DNA of 64,000 nucleotides from Blastococcus sp. HT6-30 (GTDB taxonomy: Bacteria > Actinomycetota > Actinomycetes > Mycobacteriales > Geodermatophilaceae): contig NZ_CP155792.1 of the NCBI RefSeq assembly GCF_039729015.1, positions 826,001 through 890,000 of the forward strand. Reading direction: 5' to 3'. The position numbers and the translations under genes are program-made. A model generated the notes under the pieces. That model worked only from the letters and a program-made list of their open reading frames with translations. It was not told the origin of the DNA and made no database searches. Below, one piece after another: positions 42,298 through 50,431 of this stretch. Position 1 is the first letter of the stretch; the number at the start of each line of letters is the position of its first letter.

Positions 42298-45200
42298 ATG
42301 CACGGTGGGATGAAGATCTACGCCGGCGCGCCAGCGGCTGCCCGGCAGTACGTGGAGGCCGACCGGGGCCGGGCGGATGACTACTACCTCACCGAGGGCG
42401 CCGGCGTGGCCCGCCGGTTCAGCGTCACTGAGGGGCGGGTGACCGAGCTGGCTCCGCTGACCGGCGACGCCTACGAGACGTGGGTGGCCGGCTGTGACCC
42501 GGGCACCGGCGAGCCGCGGGGGCAGCTGCGGGGTGACGGGCATGCGGTTCGGTTCGTCGAGGTGGTGGTCAACGGCCCGAAGACGTGGTCGCTGGCGGCC
42601 GCCCTGCATCCGGACATCGCGGCGGCGTATGACGCGGCCCAAGCCCGGGCGGCCGAGCAGATCATCGGCTGGCTGGGGCAGCACGCCACTACCCGGGTCG
42701 GTCCGCGCGGCGGGCAGGTGCAGGTGCCGGTGGAGGTGGCCGAGGCGGTGACGGTGGCGCATTACACGTCGCGGGCCGGGGATCCGCACCGCCATCTGCA
42801 CCTGCAGATTCTCGCCCGGGTGTTCGCGGCCGGGAAATGGCGCGGTCTGCACACCGTCGGCGTCCGCGATTCACTCGCCGCGATCAACGGTATCGGGCAC
42901 GCGGCGGTCGCCTGTGACCCGCAATTCCGGGCCGCGCTCGCCGCCCACGGATATGCATTGAATGGTGATGGCGAGATACGGCAGCTCGCGAATTTCGTGG
43001 GCGCCTTCAGCGCGCGAGCCGCGCAGATCGCCCGGAACATCGACAACTACGAACGAGAATGGACCGCGGCGCATCCCGGCGAATCGCCCGGCCCGGCGTT
43101 GCGCCGCTCCTGGGACGCCCGGGCGTGGGCGCAGGGCCGCCCGGACAAGGTGCTGCCACAGCCGGGGGAGGACCTCACGGCACGGTGGCTGACCCAGCTG
43201 GCAGCGCTGGGCTACCGCGACCGGAATGTTCCCACCGACCTGACACCCACCGCGGTCGGCGGCCTGGACCGGGAGCAGGCGGTGGAGCGGGTGCTGGCCC
43301 GGCTGGGCGCCGCCCGGTCGGCGTGGAGCGCCGCCGACATACGAGGGGAGGTCGAGCAGCTGTTCGCCGCCGTCGGCATCGTCACCGACCCGGCGGTGCG
43401 CATCGAGCTCGCCGAAGACCTCACCGCCCGCACCCTGTCCCGCTGCGTGCCGCTGCTGGACCGCGCCGGGGTGCCCGAGCACATCCGGGCCTGGACCTCA
43501 AGCCCGGTGCTCGCCGTCGAGGCCGACCTCACCGCCCGCCTCGCCTCCCGCGCCACTGAGCGCTGGGCCGGCGTCCCGGGCACCGACCTGACGGTCGACG
43601 CCGCGGTGGGTGCCACGCGGTTGGATGCCGGACAGGCAGCTGCGGTCGCTGCGCTGGCCGGCCCGCGGCGCCTGGTCGTGATCGAGGGTGCGGCGGGCGC
43701 CGGCAAGACCACCGCGCTGGCCGCCACCAGGACCCTGCTCGCCGAGCAGGGTCGCCGGCTGGTGGTCGTCACCCCGACGCTGAAGGCGGCCAAGGTCGCC
43801 GCCGCGGAGGTCGGCGCGGTCGCCGGGTCGGCGGCCCGGCTGGCCTTCGAGTACGGCTGGCGCTGGAACGGCGACGGCGCGTGGGCCCGCCTGCCCGTCG
43901 GCCACACCGACCCGGTCACCGGCCGCGCGTATGCCGGGCCCACTGACGGGGCGCGGCTGCGGGCCGGTGACCTCCTCGTCGTGGACGAGGCGGGCATGCT
44001 GGACCAGGACACCGCCCGGGCCCTGCTGACGATCGCCGACGAGTGCCAGGTGCACGTCGCGCTGCTCGGTGACCGGCATCAGCTGGCGGCGGTCGGGCGC
44101 GGTGGCGTCCTGGACCTCGCCGCGGCCCAGGTCCACCCGACCGAGCACCTGACCCTGGTCGGGGTGCACCGGTTCACCCGCACCGACGCCACCGGCCGCA
44201 CCACACCGGACACCGACTACGCCGAGCTGACCCTGGCGATGCGCGCCGGGAAGAACTCCGGGGAGGTGTTCGACGCGCTGCTGGCTCGCGGGCAGATCCG
44301 GCTGCACCCCGACGCGCAGGCGCTGCGGGAGGCGCTCGCCGCCGGCGCGGCCGAGGACTACACCGCGGGCGAGCGGGTGGCCGTGGTGGCCGCCACACGC
44401 GAGCAGGCTGCTGTGTTCAATGCCGCCATCCGGGACCGGCTCGTCACCGACGGCCGGGTCGACGACGTCGCGGCGGTAGTCACCGGGGCCGGGGAGCGGA
44501 TCGGCGTCGGCGACCGGATCGCCACCCGCCGCAACGACCGCGACCTGCAGGTCGCGAACCGCGACGTGTGGACGGTCACCGGCGTCGACCGGGACGGCGG
44601 GCTGCTCGTCACCCCCGACGGCACACCGCCTGTCACCCCCGCCGGTGGCGTGCGCGCATCTGTCACCCCCGCCGTTCCCCCGGCCGGGACAGGGGCGCGG
44701 ATGCTGCCCGCCCACTACGTCACCACGCACGTGGAACTGGCCTACGCAACCACCGCGCACGGCACCCAAGGCGACACCGTGACCGCCGCGCACCTGGTGG
44801 TCGGCGAGGACACCGGCGCCGCGGCGGCCTACGTCGGAATGACCCGGGGCAGGGAGGCCAACACCGCCCACCTCGTCGCCGCCGACCCCGCCGCGGCGCG
44901 GGAGCAGTGGCTGGCGGTCTTCGCCCGCGACCGCGCCGACCTCGGCCCGGCACACGCCGCCCGGCTGGCCGCCGCCGAGGCCGCCCGCTACGCCCCGCAG
45001 CGCCCGCTGGAGCAGGCGCTCGCCGACCTGCACTCTGCGTGGACGGCCGAGCAACGCTGCCTGGACCGGCTCGCCCGCGACCTGCCGCGCCGGGACACGC
45101 TGCGCGAGATCGTCGCGCTCGAGTCCGCCCACGCCGACCAGGCCGCCGCACTGACGGATGCCTATCGGCAGACGGGAATCGACGCCCGGCACGCCACGGC

Positions 45201-45963
45201 GCGCGCCGACGCCAGCGGCGCGGCCGTCGCCGCCGAGATCGACCGGATCCGCGACACGCTGCTCGGCAGCTGGGACACCGGGCGTAACGCCGCCCGCGAC
45301 GCCGGGCAGGTCGTGCTCGATGGTCCCGGCCGGCTCCGGCTTCGGCGGGCGGCGGTGAACCGGGCCGGCGAGCAGCTGGTCGACTGGGCGGACGCCTGGC
45401 GGCCCTACCTGCCGGCGATGCCCACAGACCCGCAGCAGATCGCGCGCCTGGCTGACCGGTCCGACGACCGACCGCGGCTGTGGACCGCCTTCGACTCCTA
45501 CGCCCGCCACCACGCCGAACACGCCCACCCGGAGCACGCTCAGCTGCGCGCAACCGCAGCCACCGCGCAGGAGGCCCACCGGCACGCCGGAGCCGCGGTG
45601 GCCGATGTCCGCCGTCAGCAGGAGGAGCGGCTCGCCCGCTTCGGATCTCTCGCCTGGACTTTCAACCCGGCGGAGCGGCTGGCCGACACCGACCGGGACA
45701 TCGCCGCTGACCGCACCGAACTGGCCGCCATCCGAGCTCGCATCGCGCGACTGACGGCCGAGCCGGCTCTCCTCGCCCAGCCGGCCGACCAGCTAGCCAG
45801 AGCGCGTAACCACTGGCGGGCCCACCACGACCCCGAGCTCGCCACCACCCAGACACCCGCCTCCCCGTCGGCGCCACCCCAACTGGTCGTCCGACCGCCG
45901 CGCCCCGAGGACGTCCGACGGCTCGCACTCCATCCCGACGCGGGCCTGGGGACGCCTCGGTGA
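42298..45963 (+). CDS. traA: MobF-family relaxase with RecD-like helicase (TraA type)
   Basis: About 1221 residues. The N-terminal TrwC/MobF relaxase domain starts MHGGMKIYAGAPAAARQYVE, and its metal-binding triad lies in DPHRHLHLQI (about 164-170). The helicase follows with Walker A EGAAGAGKTT (about 460), LLVVDEAGMLDQ (about 561) and TTAHGTQGDTVTAAHLVVG further on. The C-terminal 350 residues are helical. It nicks the transfer origin and unwinds the DNA strand for conjugative transfer. ATG at 42298 is chosen by comparison with the family N-terminus; ATG at 42310 is an alternative. The frame is open upstream, but that part has no family features. Confidence 0.88.
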   Translation: MHGGMKIYAGAPAAARQYVEADRGRADDYYLTEGAGVARRFSVTEGRVTELAPLTGDAYETWVAGCDPGTGEPRGQLRGDGHAVRFVEVVVNGPKTWSLAAALHPDIAAAYDAAQARAAEQIIGWLGQHATTRVGPRGGQVQVPVEVAEAVTVAHYTSRAGDPHRHLHLQILARVFAAGKWRGLHTVGVRDSLAAINGIGHAAVACDPQFRAALAAHGYALNGDGEIRQLANFVGAFSARAAQIARNIDNYEREWTAAHPGESPGPALRRSWDARAWAQGRPDKVLPQPGEDLTARWLTQLAALGYRDRNVPTDLTPTAVGGLDREQAVERVLARLGAARSAWSAADIRGEVEQLFAAVGIVTDPAVRIELAEDLTARTLSRCVPLLDRAGVPEHIRAWTSSPVLAVEADLTARLASRATERWAGVPGTDLTVDAAVGATRLDAGQAAAVAALAGPRRLVVIEGAAGAGKTTALAATRTLLAEQGRRLVVVTPTLKAAKVAAAEVGAVAGSAARLAFEYGWRWNGDGAWARLPVGHTDPVTGRAYAGPTDGARLRAGDLLVVDEAGMLDQDTARALLTIADECQVHVALLGDRHQLAAVGRGGVLDLAAAQVHPTEHLTLVGVHRFTRTDATGRTTPDTDYAELTLAMRAGKNSGEVFDALLARGQIRLHPDAQALREALAAGAAEDYTAGERVAVVAATREQAAVFNAAIRDRLVTDGRVDDVAAVVTGAGERIGVGDRIATRRNDRDLQVANRDVWTVTGVDRDGGLLVTPDGTPPVTPAGGVRASVTPAVPPAGTGARMLPAHYVTTHVELAYATTAHGTQGDTVTAAHLVVGEDTGAAAAYVGMTRGREANTAHLVAADPAAAREQWLAVFARDRADLGPAHAARLAAAEAARYAPQRPLEQALADLHSAWTAEQRCLDRLARDLPRRDTLREIVALESAHADQAAALTDAYRQTGIDARHATARADASGAAVAAEIDRIRDTLLGSWDTGRNAARDAGQVVLDGPGRLRLRRAAVNRAGEQLVDWADAWRPYLPAMPTDPQQIARLADRSDDRPRLWTAFDSYARHHAEHAHPEHAQLRATAATAQEAHRHAGAAVADVRRQQEERLARFGSLAWTFNPAERLADTDRDIAADRTELAAIRARIARLTAEPALLAQPADQLARARNHWRAHHDPELATTQTPASPSAPPQLVVRPPRPEDVRRLALHPDAGLGTPR

Positions 45964-46083
45964 ATCCCCAGGGTGGCAGGAGTCGGCAGACAAATCCGAT
46001 TCGCGGTGTCAGCGTTCGGGTCAGCAGACGAGCCGAGACTGTGCTGGCCATGGCCAGATTCAGGACCAGGGAGGCGATGAGCG

Positions 46084-47193
46084 GTGGCGTCGATCGCGAA
46101 GAGACCCGACGGGACCTTTCGGCCGCGGTACCGGGACGAGAACGGCAAGGAGCACGCCCGGCACTTCAAGCGGAAGGTCGACGCCCAGCGGTGGCTCGAC
46201 GAACAGACTGCGGCGTTGGTGCGCGGTGACTGGGTTGATCCGAAGAGGGGCCGGAGCACCTTCCGTGATTATGTCGAGACGTGGCTGCCGGCGCAGCCGC
46301 TGCGCGACTCCTCCCGACGGGCCTACGACTCCTATCTGAGGAATCATCTGCTGCCCGCGTTCGGGGACAAGCGACTGTCGGCAGTCACGAGAACTCAGGT
46401 GCTCGCGTTTCGTCGCGCGATCGAGGCGAAGCTGTCGCCGACGACCAGTCGGCAGATGATGGCGCTACTGGCCGGCATCTTTGCCGACGCCGTCGAGGAC
46501 GGGTTTCTCGCCAAGTCACCGTGTCGGGACACCGTTCCGCCTCGGCCGCACCGGGAGAAGGTCGTCCCCTTGACAGTCGAGCAGGTTGCGGCCTTGGTCG
46601 ACGCCGCGCCGGACCGGTACCGCGCCCTCGTCGTACTGGGCGCCGGCTGTGGCCTGCGGCTCGGCGAGGCGCTGGGCCTCAAGGTGAGCAGGGTCCGGTT
46701 TCTGGAGCGGGAGCTGGACGTCGTCGAGCAGTTGACGCGGGTGCCGGGGGCGCCACCGAAGCTTGCACCGCCGAAGACCCGCGGCAGTATCCGCACGGTG
46801 CCGCTGGCCGACGTGGTTGCCTCGGCGCTGGCCGAGCATCTGGCGGGGTTCCCGGCCGGACCGGACGAACTCGTCTTCCGGTCGCGCACCGGCGGCCCGA
46901 TCTGGGCCAACACCTTCAACAACTCGGTGTGGCGGCCGCTCCGCAAGCGCGCCAGCCTCCCGACCGCGCGGTTCCACGACCTGCGGCACTTCACCGCCTC
47001 GGCGCTGATCCGCTACGGGGAGTCGGTGAAGACCGTGGCACACGTCCTGGGCCACGCGGACGAGACGGAAACTCTGCGGACCTACTCGCACCTGTGGCCT
47101 GACGCGGACACCCGAACCCGTGCGGCTGTCGACGCGGCATTCGCGCCATCTGCGGACTCCGTGCGGACTGAGGGGGTCGCATACCTGCATTGA
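46084..47193 (+). CDS. int: Tyrosine integrase of the element
   Basis: A 369-residue phage-type site-specific recombinase. It has an N-terminal arm-binding domain (FRPRYRDENGKEHARHFKRK), a SAM-like core-binding domain, and a catalytic domain with Arg192 (GCGLRLGEALGL), His298 and Arg301 (HDLRH), His324 (LGHAD) and the nucleophile Tyr334 (RTYSHL). All five key residues are present, so it should be active. It starts at GTG 46084 and ends 25 bases before attR, as expected for an integrase that recognises the adjacent site. A 19-bp arm-like repeat lies inside its last codons. Confidence 0.92.
   Translation: MASIAKRPDGTFRPRYRDENGKEHARHFKRKVDAQRWLDEQTAALVRGDWVDPKRGRSTFRDYVETWLPAQPLRDSSRRAYDSYLRNHLLPAFGDKRLSAVTRTQVLAFRRAIEAKLSPTTSRQMMALLAGIFADAVEDGFLAKSPCRDTVPPRPHREKVVPLTVEQVAALVDAAPDRYRALVVLGAGCGLRLGEALGLKVSRVRFLERELDVVEQLTRVPGAPPKLAPPKTRGSIRTVPLADVVASALAEHLAGFPAGPDELVFRSRTGGPIWANTFNNSVWRPLRKRASLPTARFHDLRHFTASALIRYGESVKTVAHVLGHADETETLRTYSHLWPDADTRTRAAVDAAFAPSADSVRTEGVAYLH
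47150..47168 (+). repeat. Integrase arm-type repeat, right end
   Basis: CTGCGGACTCCGTGCGGAC, matching 12785-12803 with one change and in the same orientation. It lies inside the 3' end of the integrase gene, about 50 bases from attR. Confidence 0.5.
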
Positions 47194-47217
47194 CCTGCGC
47201 GAATAGGCTGAGAGCGC

Positions 47218-47233
47218 GTCATTCCCGACATCA
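47218..47233 (+). repeat. attR core
   Basis: Second copy of the 16-bp GTCATTCCCGACATCA. The cpaF frame continues directly from it (V-I-P-D-I-T-R-R). Confidence 0.9.
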
Positions 47234-47511
47234 CCCGCCGCCACATGGCCGTCAACATCCGCAAGTTCGTGCTGCAGGCGCACTCGCTGGACGAGCTGGT
47301 GGCGCTCGGCACAGTCACCGCAGCCGCAGCCCGGTTCCTGGAGGCCGCCGTCGCCTCCGGGCTGAACATCCTGGTCTCGGGTGGCACGCAGGCCGGGAAG
47401 ACGACGCTCACCTTCTGCATAGCTTGGCGTACCAGCGCGCGAGGGGGACTTTCTCAACCCTTCGCGCCGAACGTCCATGGGCAGTTAGGTATCCCGGCTC
47501 CTCTGCTCTGA
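47218..47511 (+). pseudogene. cpaF: CpaF/TadA ATPase, central fragment beyond the element
   Basis: The reading frame of the gene interrupted at 12668 resumes here: VIPDITRRHMAVNIRKF, then SLDELVALGTVTAAAARFLE and the Walker A region SGGTQAGKTTLT. After about 47412 similarity ends abruptly, the sequence becomes unrelated, and a stop comes at 47511. The Walker B half of the ATPase and the rest of a tad operon are absent from the window. Thus cpaF was damaged twice: once by integration and once by loss of its 3' part, probably by IS activity. Confidence 0.85.
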
Positions 47512-47694
47512 CTGCTCGGCGCCATCTGGTGGCTCCACGACGAAGCGGTAGCGCGAACCCCTACCCGGACGGGCATCCACGCCGCTGCCCCCGAGTGGCT
47601 TCAAGTTGTGGTGCGTCGAGCACAACTCGATGCGGCCGTCGTCGAAGACGGACACGAACACGTCTCCGGTGACGTCAACACGTCGACTGCCCAT
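47485..47694 (-). CDS. Small hypothetical protein
   Basis: A 69-residue protein from the ATG at 47694, with AGAGGGGG a good distance upstream. The sequence (DVTGDVFVSVFDDGRIELCS, then THHNLKPL) is compact and beta-rich, and codon use is normal, so it is probably a real gene. Its 3' end overlaps the tail of the cpaF fragment. I do not recognise the family. Confidence 0.45.
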   Translation of the reverse strand: MGSRRVDVTGDVFVSVFDDGRIELCSTHHNLKPLGGSGVDARPGRGSRYRFVVEPPDGAEQSEQRSRDT

Positions 47695-47854
47695 TCGTTT
47701 GACCCCCTCTTTGGAAATGCAGGCGCGAGCCAGGCATACCCTGCAGGCGCAGCGCCACCCGGGCGGAAGAGGGGTGTCCCCGCAGCCCCCGCTTAAGCAG
47801 GGACCTGAGTGATCGGGACTGCCCCGACTTCAGTTGACTCGGCGGGTGGGATGG

Positions 47855-48715
47855 TCAGGCCGCGGTAGCGGCGAGGTTGAGTGTCTCGTACTCGACCGGT
47901 GTGAGTCGGCCGAGGCGGCGTTGCCGGCGCTGGCGGTGGTAGGTCCGTTCGATCCAGGTGATGATCGCCAGCCGTAGTTCTTCGCGGGTGTCCCAGCGCT
48001 GGCGGTCGAGGACGTTCTTCTGCAGCAGCGCGAAGAAGGACTCCATCGCGGCGTTGTCGCCGCATGCGCCGACCCGGCCCATCGACCCGACCAGCCCGTT
48101 GTTCTTAATCGTGCGGACGAAGGCGGTTGAGCGAAATTGACTGCCGCGGTCCGAATGCACCGTCGTGCCCACCGGGCTGCGCCGGATGATGGCGTTGCGC
48201 AAGGCTGCGACGGCAAGCGAAGCCTTCATCCTCGAGTCGATGGAGTAGCCGACGATCCGCCCGGAGTAGACGTCCTTGATCGCGCAGAGGTAGAGCTTCC
48301 CCTCGCCGGTGTTGTGCTCGGTGATGTCCGTCAGCCAGGTGACGTTCGGCGCGGTCGCGGTGAAGACGCGGTCGACCAGGTCATCGTGCACCGGCGGACC
48401 GGCCTTGCGGTTCAGGCCGCGCTTCTTGGCGAACACCGAGCAGATCTGCTGCTGCGAGCACAGCCGCGCGACCCGGTTCTCGCCCGCGGCGATGCCCTGT
48501 TCGCGCAGCTCGTCGGCGATGAACCGGTAGCCGAACGCCGGGTCGTCGGCATGGATGTCGTAGGCGGCGTTGATTAGGTGGGCGTCGTCCCAGTCGCGCT
48601 GGCTGATCGGGTTGGTCTGCCACTTGTAGAAGGCCTGCTTGGAGAAGCCCAGCACCCGGCAGGTCACCGCGACAGGGATGTTGTCGGCGGCGAGCTCTTG
48701 GACCAGCGGGTACAT
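47855..48715 (-). CDS. IS3-family transposase OrfB (DDE integrase domain)
   Basis: A 286-residue transposase with an N-terminal HTH_21 region (CRVLGFSKQAFYKWQTNP; AFGYRFIADELREQG) and an rve integrase core: first Asp in TWLTDITEH, second in TVHSDRGSQFRS, Glu in AAMESFFALLQ. The C-terminus NLAATAA is normal. Its start codon at 48715 overlaps the IS110 core dinucleotide, so its upstream partner orfA is now about 1.3 kb away and the normal frameshift fusion is impossible. Confidence 0.88.
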   Translation of the reverse strand: MYPLVQELAADNIPVAVTCRVLGFSKQAFYKWQTNPISQRDWDDAHLINAAYDIHADDPAFGYRFIADELREQGIAAGENRVARLCSQQQICSVFAKKRGLNRKAGPPVHDDLVDRVFTATAPNVTWLTDITEHNTGEGKLYLCAIKDVYSGRIVGYSIDSRMKASLAVAALRNAIIRRSPVGTTVHSDRGSQFRSTAFVRTIKNNGLVGSMGRVGACGDNAAMESFFALLQKNVLDRQRWDTREELRLAIITWIERTYHRQRRQRRLGRLTPVEYETLNLAATAA

Positions 48716-48739
48716 CTGTAATGGATGGCGGCTGGCCCG

Positions 48740-48935
48740 TGGCCGGCTGAGACGCTGGGCCTCGGCCTGTACGTGTGACTCCGGGTATATCCGACCTGCC
48801 GCTGGCGGTGGTGTCTTAAAAATGACCTGTCCACGTACGGGCCGAGGTTCGGCCCTCCCGCCCAGATGCCTTGATTAGAAGCCTGTCCGCCCATCGGTCG
48901 ACGATGGGCGTGACTCATTACAGATGTGTCTCTGA
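48740..48935 (+). ncRNA. Putative IS110 bridge RNA with four readable guide segments
   Basis: The RNA limits are approximate. Target loop: CGGGTATATC (48782-48791) matches the left side of the target CGGGTACATC (48707-48716) with one difference that would pair as G-U; AAAATGA (48819-48825) is the reverse complement of TCATTTT (50059-50065), the right side of the target. Donor loop: TAGAAGC (48876-48882) matches the right end of the IS (50051-50057); CATTACAGA (48916-48924) is the reverse complement of TCTGTAATG (48715-48723), the left end plus core. Stems at 48839-48855 and 48889-48909 are perfect. The order (target loop, then donor loop) and strand sense fit the IS621 model. Confidence 0.8.
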
Positions 48936-48991
48936 GCGACTCCACGGGTCCGAGCTGATCGTTCCGCCCGCGCAATCGATCGAGGAGACTC

Positions 48992-50041
48992 ATGAGCATC
49001 GTCGCTGAGACCGTCGAGCACGTCGTCGGCATCGACACCCACGCCCGCACTCACACCTACTGCCTTCTGCATGCCCGCACGGGAGCAGTCGTCGATACCG
49101 CGACCTTCCCGACGTCAAAGGCGGGCAACGCTCGCGCGATCGGCTGGATCGTCCGCCGCGGGCAGGGCAGCATTCTCGCCGCCATCGAGGGCACCTCGTC
49201 CTACGGCGCCGGCATCAGCGCAGCTCTGCTCGAGCGCGGGTTCGACGTTGTCGAGGTACGACCGGCCGCCCGGTCCACGCACGCCCACGCCGGCAAGTCC
49301 GACACCCTCGATGCCGAAGCAGCTGCTCGTTCGGTGATCGGCCGCGACTACGAAACCCTCGCTCGGCCCCGCCAGACGGGTCCCCGCGCGGCCCTGCGGA
49401 TCCTGCTGGCTTCCCGCTCGATCATCGACCAGCAGCGCACCGCCAACCGTAATGCGCTCACGGCGCTACTACGCACCGTCGACCTTGGCGTTGACGCGCG
49501 CCAGCCCGTGACCGACGCCCAGATCCGCACCATCGCGGCCTGGCGCAGCAGCCGGACCGCCTCATCGGAGGCGTCGGTCATCGCGAGGCGCGAAGGCCGT
49601 CGTCTCGCCGTCGCGGTGCTGGAGCAGACCGAGTCGCTCAAGACGAATCACCGTGAGCTGCGTCAGCTGACCGAACAGCTTGCCCCCGGCCTGCAAAACG
49701 TTCCCGGACTCGGACCGGTCACCGCGGCGATCATCGTCTGCGCCTACTCCCACCGAGGGCGAATCCGCTCCGAAGCAGCATTTGCAGCCCTGGGTGGCGT
49801 TGCACCGCTACCGGCGTCCTCAGGGAACACCACCCGGCACAGGCTCTCCCGATCAGGGGACCGGCAGCTCAACCGCGCATTCGACATCGCCGTCCGCACC
49901 CGCATGAGCTACGACCCCGACACCCGCGCCTACGTCGCCCGCCGACGCTCCGAAGGACGCAGCAACCGAGAGATTCGCCGTTGCCTCAAGCGCTACGTCT
50001 GCCGGTCCGTCTTCCGCCAACTCCAGACCAGCATGGCTTGA
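48992..50041 (+). CDS. IS110-family recombinase (DEDD transposase)
   Basis: A 349-residue transposase with a RuvC-like N-terminal domain (Asp in GIDTHARTHTYC, Glu in AIEGTSSYG, Asp pair in KSDTLDAEAAARS) and a C-terminal transposase_20 domain (NVPGLGPVTAAIIV; AFAALGGVAPLPASSGNT; LSRSGDRQLNRAF) that holds the nucleophilic serine. These enzymes are guided by an RNA from the element's own end that pairs with donor and target DNA. ATG at 48992 follows GAGGAGA. The gene appears intact. Confidence 0.92.
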   Translation: MSIVAETVEHVVGIDTHARTHTYCLLHARTGAVVDTATFPTSKAGNARAIGWIVRRGQGSILAAIEGTSSYGAGISAALLERGFDVVEVRPAARSTHAHAGKSDTLDAEAAARSVIGRDYETLARPRQTGPRAALRILLASRSIIDQQRTANRNALTALLRTVDLGVDARQPVTDAQIRTIAAWRSSRTASSEASVIARREGRRLAVAVLEQTESLKTNHRELRQLTEQLAPGLQNVPGLGPVTAAIIVCAYSHRGRIRSEAAFAALGGVAPLPASSGNTTRHRLSRSGDRQLNRAFDIAVRTRMSYDPDTRAYVARRRSEGRSNREIRRCLKRYVCRSVFRQLQTSMA

Positions 50042-50058
50042 CGCCAGGCATAGAAGCG

Positions 50059-50364
50059 TCATTTTGGGAGGACGTCGCGGGCGAAGTAGGCCGTCGCCCG
50101 CCGCAGGATCTCGTTCTCCTGCTCCAGCAGCTTGTTGCGCTTCCGCAGCTCCCTCAGCTCGGCGGAGTCGTCCTTGCTCCCGCCGCCGCGGTCGCCCGAT
50201 GAGGGCGGAGCGAGTCCGTCGTCGCGGTCGGCGATCTTCAGCCAGCGCTGCAGACAGGACTCCGAGATCCCGAAGTCCCGGGCGACCTGGGAGATCGATG
50301 CCTCGCCCTTGCGGGCTACGGCGATGACGTCACGCCGGAACTCCGGCGGGAACGGCTTGGGCAC
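50059..50364 (-). CDS. IS3-family transposase OrfA
   Basis: A 101-residue HTH_Tnp_1 protein (FPPEFRRDVIAVARKGEASI, then QVARDFGISESCLQRWLKIA) ending in a leucine-zipper-like helix (LRELRKRNKLLEQENEILRR), as in OrfA proteins of this family. It binds the IS ends. Its TGA stop contains the IS110 core and would overlap the OrfB ATG in an uninterrupted copy. ATG at 50364. Confidence 0.88.
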   Translation of the reverse strand: MPKPFPPEFRRDVIAVARKGEASISQVARDFGISESCLQRWLKIADRDDGLAPPSSGDRGGGSKDDSAELRELRKRNKLLEQENEILRRATAYFARDVLPK

Positions 50365-50431
50365 GATGCTGATCCTTCCAGCGAGGCCGCAGCCTCACAG
50401 GCAGGGAGTCAACCCAACCGGGGGCAGTCCC

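Larger units (their letters stand above)
12653..47233 (+). mobile_element. Integrative mobilizable element inserted in cpaF, with catabolic cargo
   Basis: Bounded by a 16-bp direct repeat (attL 12653-12668, attR 47218-47233). Removing 34,565 bp joins the two cpaF parts in frame. It contains a tyrosine integrase beside attR, an excisionase-like HTH, ArdC, ParB, a MobF relaxase and an 18.6 kb block of transport and sugar-metabolism genes. I see no FtsK-type translocase, VirB4 or coupling protein inside, so transfer would need help from another element. Several of the maintenance genes are broken, which suggests it may now be fixed in place. It sits in a protein gene rather than the tRNA genes usual for actinobacterial elements. 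Confidence 0.88.
48717..50060 (+). mobile_element. IS110-family element inserted at the orfA/orfB junction of the IS3 element
   Basis: The element is 1344 bp with one copy of the TC core; TC flanks it at 48715-48716 and 50059-50060. The empty site can be rebuilt as GGGTACA-TC-ATTTTGGG, which recreates the natural orfA/orfB overlap of the IS3 host. It has no terminal inverted repeats, as expected of this family. The 5' non-coding end is 275 bases long and holds a likely bridge RNA; the single gene is the DEDD recombinase. Confidence 0.87.
47815..50431 (-). mobile_element. IS3-family insertion sequence, interrupted by an IS110-family element
   Basis: The ends are imperfect inverted repeats of 26 bp (47815-47840 and 50406-50431, starting GGGACTGCCCC inward). 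OrfA lies at 50059-50364 and OrfB at 47855-48715, both leftward. The two would normally overlap at AAAATGATGTAC (orfA stop over orfB start); instead 1344 bp of an IS110-type element separates them. No 3-bp target duplication is visible at the outer ends, consistent with a deletion on the cpaF side. The element cannot make a fused OrfAB transposase any more. Confidence 0.82.

Noticed and set aside
43498-45585. 695-codon leftward frame inside the relaxase gene
   Set aside because: Shadow of the helicase domain; Gly/Arg-rich with no recognisable fold.
48712-48927. 12-bp inverted repeat (ACATCTGTAATG and its complement) as IS terminal repeat
   Set aside because: Both copies lie at the same end of the element and the second matches core plus left end, so it is better explained as the donor guide of the bridge RNA.
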